DNA from: an uncultured Clostridia bacterium
Lineage (GTDB): Bacteria; Bacillota; Clostridia; Oscillospirales; Acutalibacteraceae
Assembly (NCBI GenBank): GCA_946183365.1
Contig: CAMHAH010000005.1
Coordinates: 1-64,000, forward strand
Direction of reading: 5' to 3'
DNA length: 64,000 nucleotides
The notes under the pieces were generated by a model. The model was not told the DNA's origin and searched no databases. It worked only from the letters and a program-made list of their open reading frames with translations. Position numbers and translations under genes: made by a program. This document shows, piece after piece, positions 8,797 through 15,900 of this stretch. Within the stretch, counting starts at the first letter, position 1; each line of letters begins with the position of its first letter.

Positions 8797-9507
8797 ATGA
8801 GAATACTGCATTTATACTATGATATTATGAACCTCTACGGCGATTACGCCAATATCAGCGCTCTACAGAGAATACTTGAAAAAAGCGGAGAAGAAGTCAT
8901 CGTAGACAGGCTCAGTCTCGGCGATACTGCGGTCATCGGTGATTATGACTTCATTTTCATAGGCTCCGGCACTGAGAAGAACCAAAAGACCGTACTCGCT
9001 GATTTTGTTAAGTACTCAAATGATATAAGGGAGTATATAAAGTACGGCAAGTCGTTGCTGATGACCGGCAATTCTTTTGAAATGCTCGGTCAGTCTGTTA
9101 CCGACGGCGACGGAAATGTTCATAAAGGACTTGGACTGTACGAGTATTCCGCGTTTGAAGAGCGCGGGGTCAGGTATACTTCTGATATAATCTGTGAGGC
9201 TAACTTTACTGATAAGCCTTTTGTAGGTTTTATCAATAAATCAAGTATGATATCGGGTATCGAGAAGCATCTGTTCAGAACCCGTTTCGGTCTGCCCGAT
9301 AATGATGAGAGCAAATATGAGGGTATAAGGGACAGTAACTTCTTCGGTACTCATCTTACGGGTCCTATACTTATGAAAAATCCGCATTTTCTTGTATATT
9401 TAGCCGAGCTTCTTTTAGGCAGAGAGCCATTTGACGAACATCTTGAGTATGAGCGAAAGGGTTATGAGATCACGCTTGAGAAGCTCAGAGAGAGAGCTCA
9501 GGGGTAA
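8797..9507 (+). CDS. GatD-like class I glutamine amidotransferase fold protein lacking the catalytic Cys and His
   Basis: A 236-residue protein aligning end to end with GatD: N-terminal YYDIMNLYGDYANISAL, FIFIGSGTEKNQK, a nucleophile-elbow region, and C-terminal NFFGTHLTGPILMKNPHFL. The elbow, normally ICGGYQxLG, reads MTGNSFEMLG (89-98), putting Gly91 where the nucleophilic Cys should be; the only Cys in the protein lies elsewhere. The catalytic His of GTYLHGP is Thr188 in GTHLTGP, and the usual GFENHGG segment is GFINKSS. It begins one base after the MurT-like stop codon, so the two should be co-translated as a complex. Glutaminase activity is therefore unlikely. It may be a structural subunit, use free ammonia, or serve a different ligation. 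Confidence 0.8.
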   Translation: MRILHLYYDIMNLYGDYANISALQRILEKSGEEVIVDRLSLGDTAVIGDYDFIFIGSGTEKNQKTVLADFVKYSNDIREYIKYGKSLLMTGNSFEMLGQSVTDGDGNVHKGLGLYEYSAFEERGVRYTSDIICEANFTDKPFVGFINKSSMISGIEKHLFRTRFGLPDNDESKYEGIRDSNFFGTHLTGPILMKNPHFLVYLAELLLGREPFDEHLEYERKGYEITLEKLRERAQG

Positions 9508-9519
9508 GGGGGTATTATT

Positions 9520-10548
9520 ATGGCTATGTCAGCCTCAAGATGGCTTATGAACAAGTTCAAGGACATAAATCATGACCGTCTTAATAAGCATATTGATATC
9601 ATTCATAAAAACACAGGTAAAAGTAAAGCCTATATCCGCATGGATATGATACGCAATTTCATAACGCGGGGAACGGGATATACCGATTATTTTCGCTGTA
9701 ATTTTATCGAGCTGAGCAATAAAGAGAAGGATACCTTCGCTACGGCTAAACGCTTTTATAAGCTGCTCGCTTATCTCAATGATCCCGAATATACCGTTGT
9801 TTTATCCGACAAGCTGATATTCAACGAGCTGTTTCGTAAGTATTTGAAGCGTGATTTTATCAATCTGCGAGTAAGCTCGGCGGATGATCTGAAGGAATTT
9901 CTCAAGGACAAGACTACGGTTTTTGCCAAGGAGACCCACGGCGAGGGCGGTCACGGTATTTCAAAGATCAAGGTTGCCGATATAAAGGATGTAAACGCGC
10001 TTTATGATGAACTGAAGAGCAAGGATCAGCTCCTTGTTGAGGACGCTATCATTCAGCACGAGGACCTGAACGCGATCAATCCTTATGTAGTCAATTCGTT
10101 CCGCGTCATAACTCTTTATAAAGACGGAAAAGCTCATATGATAGCCAACGCTCTGCGTATCAACCAGGATGACGCCGAGGTCATAGGCTGTACCAACGAT
10201 CTGTACTTCAGCATCGGCGCCGACGGCAGGATCGACAGCAATGTTGTCGATGATTACGGCGATATTTATGAGACCCATCCGATGACGGGCAAACGCTTTT
10301 CAGACGTTTATATCCACGGCGTCAAAGATGCGTTCGATATGTGCGTAGAGGCTCACGACCGTATCCCTCAGGTGCGTTATATAGGTTGGGACGTAGCGTT
10401 TTCGGAAAAAGGCCCCGTCCTCGTTGAGGGCAACGAATACCCGGGCTACGGGCTTGTACAGCATTTTAAGCTCAAGGATAAGCGTACAGGCCACCTAAAA
10501 GAAGTCGCCGATATCCTTGGAGATGAATATGATCAGATAAAGCTGTAA
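9520..10548 (+). CDS. ATP-grasp protein of the sugar-transfer-associated type
   Basis: A 342-residue ATP-grasp enzyme. Visible parts are the nucleotide loop KETHGEGGHGISKI, LLVEDAIIQHEDLNAINP followed by VNSFRVITLY, and the metal-binding end IGWDVAFSEKGPVLVEGNEYPG. This resembles the PF14397 group (sugar-transfer-associated ATP-grasp), whose members usually sit in polysaccharide or envelope gene clusters and are thought to form amide or ester bonds. RBS AAGGGGGT precedes ATG 9520, and it lies 12 bp after the GatD-like gene, so it is the third gene of this operon. The substrate is unknown. The context suggests modification of a cell-wall precursor or wall glycopolymer. A terminator follows directly. 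Confidence 0.8.
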   Translation: MAMSASRWLMNKFKDINHDRLNKHIDIIHKNTGKSKAYIRMDMIRNFITRGTGYTDYFRCNFIELSNKEKDTFATAKRFYKLLAYLNDPEYTVVLSDKLIFNELFRKYLKRDFINLRVSSADDLKEFLKDKTTVFAKETHGEGGHGISKIKVADIKDVNALYDELKSKDQLLVEDAIIQHEDLNAINPYVVNSFRVITLYKDGKAHMIANALRINQDDAEVIGCTNDLYFSIGADGRIDSNVVDDYGDIYETHPMTGKRFSDVYIHGVKDAFDMCVEAHDRIPQVRYIGWDVAFSEKGPVLVEGNEYPGYGLVQHFKLKDKRTGHLKEVADILGDEYDQIKL

Positions 10549-10554
10549 AGATTT

Positions 10555-10585
10555 CGGAGCGAGCATAGTTGCCCGCTCCGTTTTT
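10555..10585 (+). terminator. Rho-independent terminator of the MurT/GatD-like/ATP-grasp operon
   Basis: CGGAGCG/CGCTCCG stem (extended imperfectly) followed by five T. It abuts the 3' end of the convergent small membrane gene. Confidence 0.8.
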
Positions 10586-10899
10586 CATGTAAATAATTCA
10601 TTGGCTTCATCTGTGTTTTTGATTTCTATAAACGGATATTCTCTTTTCATGATCTCGCAGATACTATACGCAGGATTTTTGTCGTCGCATACGCATATGA
10701 TTTGCGCTCCTTTTGTATTCATACATATCCTTGCGGCTTTTCTTATCCTTGCCTCAGCATTGTTTTCATTCAGGTTCCCGATTATCAGCAGTATCTCATC
10801 ATCGATCGAGTTATGAGCCGCGTTTATAATAGTGTTTATGAATGCGCTCAGCCCTATTATGGCAAAGAATATCAGCAGTATCATACAGAATAAGTACAT
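10585..10899 (-). CDS. Small membrane-anchored protein of unknown function
   Basis: A 104-residue protein with one N-terminal membrane helix (about residues 1-25, LFCMILLIFFAIIGLSAF), followed by a soluble alpha/beta domain with alternating strands (EILLIIGNL, GAQIICVCDD) and conserved-looking Cys residues. RBS AGAGGTGA lies 5 bp before ATG 10899, which supports a real gene. I do not recognise the family. The soluble part resembles a small Rossmann-like half domain. It stands alone, convergent with the ATP-grasp operon and divergent from the DUF1540 gene. Confidence 0.6.
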   Translation of the reverse strand: MYLFCMILLIFFAIIGLSAFINTIINAAHNSIDDEILLIIGNLNENNAEARIRKAARICMNTKGAQIICVCDDKNPAYSICEIMKREYPFIEIKNTDEANELFT

Positions 10900-10976
10900 A
10901 AAATCACCTCTGATACATAATATTTTTGTGATCTCGATTTGTGTATATGATAATCGGTTTTGAGGATAATACTAAT

Positions 10977-10990
10977 ATCGGTCGACCGAT
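10977..10990. promoter_or_regulatory. 14 bp perfect palindrome, possible operator
   Basis: ATCGGTC/GACCGAT, a perfect inverted repeat containing a SalI-type GTCGAC core, 21 bp upstream of the DUF1540 ATG and in the intergenic region shared with the minus-strand membrane gene. The position fits a dimeric repressor site overlapping the transcription start. No regulator can be named. Confidence 0.4.
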
Positions 10991-11011
10991 AATAACAATA
11001 GAGGTGAAATT

Positions 11012-11200
11012 ATGTTTAAGGACGATTATGCCAATCACTGCATCCGCTGTACAGTCCATGACTGCAAGTATCACAGCGGTAAAGAGAATTACTGTTCACT
11101 CGATTGTATCGAGGTAGCGGCGCACGAGAAAAACCCGACCAGCGAAAAATGCGTCGATTGCCGTTCGTTTGAGTGCAAGCACGAGAATTCGATGTTATAA
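11012..11200 (+). CDS. DUF1540 cysteine-rich small protein
   Basis: A 62-residue protein with eight cysteines and several histidines (CIRCTVHDCKYH, NYCSLDCIEV, KCVDCRSFECKH), matching the DUF1540 pattern of two CxxC..C-type metal-binding knuckles. The family is common in spore-forming Clostridia and Bacilli and its function is unknown; metal binding is inferred from the cysteines. RBS GAGGTGAAA precedes ATG 11012. Monocistronic, with a palindrome upstream and a terminator downstream. Confidence 0.8.
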   Translation: MFKDDYANHCIRCTVHDCKYHSGKENYCSLDCIEVAAHEKNPTSEKCVDCRSFECKHENSML

Positions 11201-11222
11201 TATCATCCCCTCGGGGATGATA
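11201..11222. other. GC-rich hairpin directly after the DUF1540 stop codon
   Basis: TATCATCCC/GGGATGATA stem with a tiny loop and no T-run. Probably an mRNA 3'-end stabilising hairpin ahead of the true terminator. Confidence 0.5.
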
Positions 11223-11229
11223 CATATCT

Positions 11230-11259
11230 GCGTTCCGATTATCGGAGCGCTTTCTTTTT
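11230..11259 (+). terminator. Rho-independent terminator of the DUF1540 gene
   Basis: Nine-bp stem GCGTTCCGA/TCGGAGCGC with one G-T pair and a TTA loop, followed by TTTCTTTTT. Confidence 0.8.
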
Positions 11260-11260
11260 G

Positions 11261-11288
11261 CACACCTTTATTCTTAATTCATAGTATA
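11261..11288 (+). promoter_or_regulatory. SigK-like promoter for dpaAB
   Basis: The -10 is CATAGTATA (11280-11288), an exact fit to the sigma-K consensus CATAnnnTA, with an AC-containing -35 (CACA, 11261-11264) 15 bp upstream. A start near 11295 would leave a 20 nt leader with GAGGTGAG before ATG 11316. In B. subtilis the dipicolinate synthase operon is transcribed by sigma-K, and sigK itself lies at 62147 here. Confidence 0.6.
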
Positions 11289-11315
11289 AGATGTATTCTG
11301 TGGTGAGGTGAGAGT

Positions 11316-12203
11316 ATGAAGGTAGCCGTTATCGGCGGAGATAAACGAATGCTATTTGCTGCGAGGGCTTTTTTGAAAGACGGCTGCGAGGTAAGTATCT
11401 CGGGATTTGATAATTTAATGAGTATGTGCGATATACGCGTTATGGATATACCGGACGCTGTTAGGTGGGCTGATATTATAGTTTTGCCTGTAAGACCGAT
11501 ATCAGGCAATTATCTTAACTGTCCTTTTTCTGCCGATAAGACGGAATTGGATGAACTGATGAAAATAATAGGGGATAAGCCTGTGTTTTCAGGCTGCGCC
11601 GATCATTTGAAGCAGTATACAGACTGCATGGTATTTGATTACGCATCTCGGGAGGACTTCACTTACCGTAACGCTGAGCTGACGGCTGAGGCGGCTTTAG
11701 GCATTATACTGAACGATTATGAATGTTCGGTTTTCGGCTCTGAATGTCTTGTTCTCGGCTTTGGCAGGATAGGCAAGATACTGTCGCGCTGCTTAAAAGC
11801 GCTCAATGCCGATGTTACCGTTGCCGCGAGGAAGCTCTCAGACCGTTCGCTGATAGCTGTGGAAGGTATGAACCCTGTTTCTTATGATGAAATCGAATAC
11901 GATAAATATGATATTATCTTTAACACCGTACCCGCTGCGGTGGTGAAAGATCATGATATAGACAGAATGAGGGAGAATGTATTTATAATAGATCTTGCCT
12001 CAACACCGGGAGGGGTGGACTTTGACGCGGTAAAAAAGAGGGGCTTAAGCTGTGTCCACGCTCTGTCTCTGCCAGGTAAAACAGCTCCGTTATCAGCGGG
12101 AATTATCATAAAAGATACTATAATCAGTATGATAAAGGAGGAAAAAGTTGGAAAAGATAAAACTCGGCTATGCGATGACAGGCTCCTTTTGCACCTTGGA
12201 TAA
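11316..12203 (+). CDS. dpaA: Dipicolinate synthase subunit A
   Basis: A 295-residue protein (also called SpoVFA) with an N-terminal MKVAVIGGDKRM segment and a Rossmann NADP-binding motif LGFGRIGKILSR near residue 147, followed by DIIFNTVPAAV and IDLASTPGGVDFD, as in DpaA. With DpaB it makes dipicolinate from a lysine-pathway intermediate in the mother cell for export into the spore core. The family core ends at SLPGKTAPLSAG. The last 20 or so residues are encoded in sequence that also carries the dpaB ribosome binding site and start, giving an unusually long 56 bp overlap. Confidence 0.93.
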   Translation: MKVAVIGGDKRMLFAARAFLKDGCEVSISGFDNLMSMCDIRVMDIPDAVRWADIIVLPVRPISGNYLNCPFSADKTELDELMKIIGDKPVFSGCADHLKQYTDCMVFDYASREDFTYRNAELTAEAALGIILNDYECSVFGSECLVLGFGRIGKILSRCLKALNADVTVAARKLSDRSLIAVEGMNPVSYDEIEYDKYDIIFNTVPAAVVKDHDIDRMRENVFIIDLASTPGGVDFDAVKKRGLSCVHALSLPGKTAPLSAGIIIKDTIISMIKEEKVGKDKTRLCDDRLLLHLG

Positions 12204-12723
12204 ATCTATAAAGGAGATGTCACGCATGGCTTCTCTCGATTACGATATACTTCCGATCATGTCTGAGAACGTTTATACGGTTTCTACACGCTTCGGAAAA
12301 GCAAGAGATATAGTTACTAAGGTAGAGAATATCAGTGAGAAAAGCGTTATCCATACAGTGAGCGGCGCAGAGCCTATCGGTCCTAAAAGAATGTGCGATA
12401 TACTGATCGTAGCTCCGTGTACCGGCAATACTCTGTCAAAGATAGCGCTCGGGATTACCGATACCCCCGTGACTATGGCGGTCAAATCTCAGCTTCGTAT
12501 AGGGGCACCGGTGCTGATATGCTTAGCATCAAACGACGCTCTCGGCGCTTCGGCAGAAAATCTCGGTAAACTATTGAACAGAAAAAACATCTTCTTCGTC
12601 CCTCTCGGTCAGGATGATCCCGAGAACAAGCCCAATTCTCTGGTGGCTCACTTTGATATGATACCGCTGTGCGTCGATAAAGCATTGCGCGGAATACAGC
12701 ACCAGCCTATATTTATACAATAA
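12148..12723 (+). CDS. dpaB: Dipicolinate synthase subunit B (flavoprotein)
   Basis: A 191-residue flavoprotein of the UbiX/Dfp fold (SpoVFB). Typical segments are GYAMTGSFCTLDKSI, APCTGNTLSKIALGITDTPVTMA, and PVLICLASNDALG. It acts with DpaA in dipicolinate synthesis. The start is TTG at 12148, chosen because AAGGAGG sits 6 bp upstream and the product begins MEKIKLGYAMTGSF as in the family. It overlaps dpaA by 56 bp in another frame. A hairpin follows. Confidence 0.93.
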   Translation: MEKIKLGYAMTGSFCTLDKSIKEMSRMASLDYDILPIMSENVYTVSTRFGKARDIVTKVENISEKSVIHTVSGAEPIGPKRMCDILIVAPCTGNTLSKIALGITDTPVTMAVKSQLRIGAPVLICLASNDALGASAENLGKLLNRKNIFFVPLGQDDPENKPNSLVAHFDMIPLCVDKALRGIQHQPIFIQ

Positions 12724-12732
12724 AATGATCGC

Positions 12733-12764
12733 AGGGCAGAAAAGGAGTTAAACTTTTCTGCCCG
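12733..12764 (+). terminator. Hairpin terminator after dpaB
   Basis: Twelve-bp stem CGGGCAGAAAAG type (GGGCAGAAAAG/CTTTTCTGCCC) with an 8 nt loop. The downstream T-run is weak, so termination may be partial. Confidence 0.55.
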
Positions 12765-12770
12765 TAATTA

Positions 12771-12799
12771 TTGAAAATATACGAATAATGTGTTATTAT
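12771..12799 (+). promoter_or_regulatory. SigA-type promoter of the zinc-ribbon/metY/ispDF unit
   Basis: TTGAAA, 17 bp, TATTAT, 28 bp before the TTG start at 12827. Confidence 0.65.
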
Positions 12800-12826
12800 A
12801 AGTTTTCAGTAAAAGGGGGTATTCCA

Positions 12827-13354
12827 TTGAAATACTGTAAAACTTGCAAAGAGTTGTGCTTCGGCGACGCTTTACCCTTTGATGGCTGTAAACATAAGCT
12901 CTCTGAGATCACGGATATCAACGAGCCGGTGCGCCTTTGTATCATAGGCGGTACCGAACGCGCTATGCTTACAGGTTTGCTTAAGGACGAGGGAATTCCG
13001 TATATGGAACAGAACGTCCAGCCTCAGGGGCTTTCCAACGATATCGTTACAGGCTATGACGTAAAGCTTTCTAATATCAATTTGCTTGTTCCGTTTTCGG
13101 CTTTGCCCAAGGCTTCTGAGCTGTTATCGTCTTTAGAGAACGTGAACAACAATATTGAGCCTCATATCGATAAGATCAAGTCTGAGATCGAAAGGCTGAA
13201 TAATAAAGCAAAAGAGAAAGAGGACAAGCCCATGAGCCCCGCGCTCAGGACTACTATCAAAGTCATAACAGCTCTGCTGTTCTTGGCCCTTATAGCGCTG
13301 GTCGTATTCGGTACAGACGCGCTTACAGGCTTTATAAAAGGTTTGATAAAATAA
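12827..13354 (+). CDS. Zinc-ribbon-headed single-pass membrane protein, unknown function
   Basis: Start TTG 12827 is preferred over an upstream in-frame ATG at 12788 because AAAAGGGGGT lies 6 bp before it and the upstream ATG overlaps the promoter. The 175-residue product starts with cysteine pairs (YCKTCKELCFG, then DGCKH) suggestive of a zinc ribbon. It continues with a small alpha/beta domain (RLCIIGGTERAMLTGLLKDEGIPYMEQN, an arrangement like the DUF2007-type signal-transducing domains), then a charged helix that may form a coiled coil. It ends with one membrane helix (VITALLFLALIALVVFGTDAL). Topology suggests a cytoplasmic sensor or adaptor domain. Cotranscribed with the metY-like gene 18 bp downstream. 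Confidence 0.7.
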   Translation: MKYCKTCKELCFGDALPFDGCKHKLSEITDINEPVRLCIIGGTERAMLTGLLKDEGIPYMEQNVQPQGLSNDIVTGYDVKLSNINLLVPFSALPKASELLSSLENVNNNIEPHIDKIKSEIERLNNKAKEKEDKPMSPALRTTIKVITALLFLALIALVVFGTDALTGFIKGLIK

Positions 13355-13372
13355 TAATTGGAGGATTTACAT

Positions 13373-14638
13373 ATGAAAATCGATACTTTATGCGTACAGG
13401 CGGGCTATGAGCCCAAGAATTCCGAACCCAGAGTACTGCCCATAGTACAGAGCACTACTTTTGCTTATGACAGCGCCGAGACAATGGGCAAGCTGTTTGA
13501 CCTTGAAGAAGACGGTTTTTTCTATACCCGTCTCGCTAATCCTACTCTCGACGCCGTAGCGAAGAAGATCGCGGCGCTTGAGGGTGGCGTCGGCGCTATG
13601 CTGACCGCTTCCGGACAGGCGGCCTCTCTCATCAGCATTACAAACATCTCTAAGGCAGGGGATCACATCATCGCTTCCGCCGCGATCTACGGCGGCACGT
13701 TCAATCTGTTCAACAAGACCCTGCGCGATTTAGGCATAGACTTTGATTTTGTAAGCCCTGATATAACCGCTGAGGAGCTCGAAAAGGTATTCAAGCCAAA
13801 TACCAAGGCGGTTTTTGTAGAGACTGTGACCAATCCGTCTCTTGACGTTATCGATATCGAGCTGTTTGCCAAGGTCGCTCACGCGCATAATTGTCCTCTT
13901 ATTGTAGATAATACGTTTGCGACGCCTGTCAACTGCCGTCCGTTCGAATGGGGCGCTGATATCGTCGTTCATTCCACTTCCAAGTATATGGACGGACACG
14001 CTGTAGCTCTGGGCGGCGTAGTTGTCGATTCAGGCAATTTTGACTGGACAAAGGGTGACTATCCCATGCTCACTACTCCAGATGAGACTTATCACGGAGT
14101 AGTATATACAGAGCATTTCGGCAGATCGGCATATATAGTCAAGTGCTGTACTCACCTTATGCGTGATTTTGGCGCTCAGCAGTCTCCGCAGAACGCTTTC
14201 CTGCTAAATCTCGGTCTTGATACCTTAGCTCTGAGAATGGAGCGCCATTGCTCCAATGCTCTCGCTGTCGCTGAGTTCCTTGAGGGTCACGATAAGGTAG
14301 ATAAAGTTGATTATCCCGGCCTTAAATCCAACAAGTATTATGAGAAAGCACAGAAATATATGCCCAAGGGTACTTGCGGTGTTATCTCTGTTTGCATAAA
14401 AGGCGGTAAAGAAGGCGCCGTTCGTTTTATGGAGGGTCTCAAGCTCGCTAAGATCGTTATCCATGTTGCCGATGCTCGTACCTGTGTTCTCCATCCTGCT
14501 TCTACCACTCACCGTCAGCTCTCCGATCAGCAGCTGATCGATGCGGGTATCGCGCCTAATATGGTTCGTTTATCTGTCGGTATCGAGAACCCCGACGATA
14601 TCATCGCCGATATCGCTCAGGCTCTTGAAAAGGTTTGA
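13373..14638 (+). CDS. O-acetylhomoserine sulfhydrylase / Cys-Met metabolism PLP enzyme
   Basis: A 421-residue PLP enzyme of the Cys/Met metabolism family. Typical parts are TLCVQAGYEP, the substrate loop FYTRLANPTLDAV, ALEGGVGAMLTASGQAA, and the PLP lysine Lys204 in HSTSKYMDGHA. Length and the N-terminal pattern fit the O-acetylhomoserine aminocarboxypropyltransferase (MetY) branch, which makes homocysteine from O-acetylhomoserine and sulfide; methionine gamma-lyase is the main alternative. Start ATG 13373 is preceded by TTGGAGGA, so the in-frame TTG at 13358 belongs to the Shine-Dalgarno and is not used. Confidence 0.85.
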   Translation: MKIDTLCVQAGYEPKNSEPRVLPIVQSTTFAYDSAETMGKLFDLEEDGFFYTRLANPTLDAVAKKIAALEGGVGAMLTASGQAASLISITNISKAGDHIIASAAIYGGTFNLFNKTLRDLGIDFDFVSPDITAEELEKVFKPNTKAVFVETVTNPSLDVIDIELFAKVAHAHNCPLIVDNTFATPVNCRPFEWGADIVVHSTSKYMDGHAVALGGVVVDSGNFDWTKGDYPMLTTPDETYHGVVYTEHFGRSAYIVKCCTHLMRDFGAQQSPQNAFLLNLGLDTLALRMERHCSNALAVAEFLEGHDKVDKVDYPGLKSNKYYEKAQKYMPKGTCGVISVCIKGGKEGAVRFMEGLKLAKIVIHVADARTCVLHPASTTHRQLSDQQLIDAGIAPNMVRLSVGIENPDDIIADIAQALEKV

Positions 14639-14641
14639 TCT

Positions 14642-15331
14642 ATGGCTGACAGGTTTGTTACCGCTATCATCGTAGCGGCAGGTAATTCGACCAGAATGGG
14701 GTACAAGCTTTCTAAACAGCTGATTCCAATTAACGGTCACGCAGCTATCGAATATACCTTAAAAGCATTTCAAAACTGTGATATGATCGACGAGATAATC
14801 GTTGTTGCTCGTTCTGTTGATATCGAAAACATAGCGCATATAGCTTTTGAATTCAAGAAAGTTAGCGCGGTTACAGCCGGCGGACAGACGCGAATGGACA
14901 GCGTCCGAAAAGGCGTTCATGCCGCTGATAAGCGCGTTACCCATTACGCTGTTCATGACGGAGCCCGTGTTCTGATAACTCCCGAACAGATCGAAAAGGC
15001 CATCAATGCCGCTGTAAGCTGCGGCGCCGCGGCACTCGGTACTCCTGTGACCGACACCGTAAAGGTAGCTGGCGATAACGGTATGATCATTTCTACCCCG
15101 GACCGTTCAACTATGTGGGCTGTTCAGACACCTCAGGTTTTTGAACGAGATCTGTATAAAAGAGCGATCAATAACGCCATAGAAAATAAGCTCGAGGTCA
15201 CAGACGACTGCTCTATGGTAGAAGCATTGGGTGAGAAAGTTCGCTTGATCAGTGGTGAGTATTCCAATATCAAGCTTACTACTCCGGTTGATATCACAAT
15301 TGCCGAAGCGCTTTTGTCAAAAAGGAAATAA
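14642..15331 (+). CDS. ispD: 2-C-methyl-D-erythritol 4-phosphate cytidylyltransferase
   Basis: A 229-residue nucleotidyltransferase. IIVAAGNSTRMGYKLSKQ is the CTP-binding N-terminus; AVHDGARVLITPEQI and TPVTDTVK follow; the end has VTDDCSMVEALG. It catalyses the third step of the MEP isoprenoid pathway (MEP plus CTP to CDP-ME). It starts 3 bp after the metY-like gene and is followed by ispF, the fifth-step enzyme, an arrangement frequent in bacteria. Confidence 0.95.
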   Translation: MADRFVTAIIVAAGNSTRMGYKLSKQLIPINGHAAIEYTLKAFQNCDMIDEIIVVARSVDIENIAHIAFEFKKVSAVTAGGQTRMDSVRKGVHAADKRVTHYAVHDGARVLITPEQIEKAINAAVSCGAAALGTPVTDTVKVAGDNGMIISTPDRSTMWAVQTPQVFERDLYKRAINNAIENKLEVTDDCSMVEALGEKVRLISGEYSNIKLTTPVDITIAEALLSKRK

Positions 15332-15361
15332 CAGCCTGAAGGGCAGAAAGAGTGAGTTATT

Positions 15362-15835
15362 ATGAGAATTGGTCACGGATATGACGTACATCGTTTTAAG
15401 GCGGGACGAGATCTTATACTCGGCGGCGTCGAGATACCTTACGAAAAGGGTCTTGACGGTCATTCTGACGCCGATGTCCTTCTTCACGCTATCATGGACG
15501 CCTTACTCGGAGCCGCGGCTCTCGGAGATATCGGCAAGCATTTTCCCGATACCGACAAGAAGTACGAAGGAGTTGAAAGTATCAAGCTCCTTTGGAATGT
15601 TATCGGTATGTTAAAGGAAGCCGGATATAAGCCGATAAATATCGACAGCACTATCTGCGCCCAGGCTCCTAAGCTTGCTCCGTATATAGACGAAATGCGC
15701 GAGAATATAGCCGTAGCCTGCGGACTTAAGAAGAACGCCGTCAGCGTAAAGGCTACAACCGAAGAGGGCTTGGGCTTCACAGGCTCTATGGAGGGTATGT
15801 CCGCTACTGCTGTATGTTTGCTTGAAGAGTTATAA
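15362..15835 (+). CDS. ispF: 2-C-methyl-D-erythritol 2,4-cyclodiphosphate synthase
   Basis: A 157-residue trimeric zinc enzyme that cyclises CDP-ME 2-phosphate to MEcPP and CMP. The N-terminus [11 protein letters not shown] supplies the metal ligands Asp and His; [38 protein letters not shown] is the standard core; [19 protein letters not shown] ends the fold. Full usual length. RBS AAAGAGTGAG precedes ATG 15362. Confidence 0.96.
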   Translation: MRIGHGYDVHRFKAGRDLILGGVEIPYEKGLDGHSDADVLLHAIMDALLGAAALGDIGKHFPDTDKKYEGVESIKLLWNVIGMLKEAGYKPINIDSTICAQAPKLAPYIDEMRENIAVACGLKKNAVSVKATTEEGLGFTGSMEGMSATAVCLLEEL

Positions 15836-15862
15836 TTTAGTTTAATATCATCATTTTTACCA

Positions 15863-15893
15863 CACCTCTCTCATACACATAATGGGAGAGGTG
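15863..15893 (+). promoter_or_regulatory. Hairpin whose 3' arm contains the Shine-Dalgarno of the dac gene
   Basis: Twelve-bp stem CACCTCTCTCAT/ATGGGAGAGGTG (one T-G pair) with a 7 nt loop. The 3' arm holds GAGAGGTG, the ribosome binding site of ATG 15901. It may double as a weak ispF terminator and as a translation control element. Prediction from base pairing only. Confidence 0.5.
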
Positions 15894-15900
15894 CTTTATT

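Noticed and set aside
13358..13372. TTG start for the metY-like gene
   Set aside because: This TTG is part of TTGGAGGA, the Shine-Dalgarno of ATG 13373.
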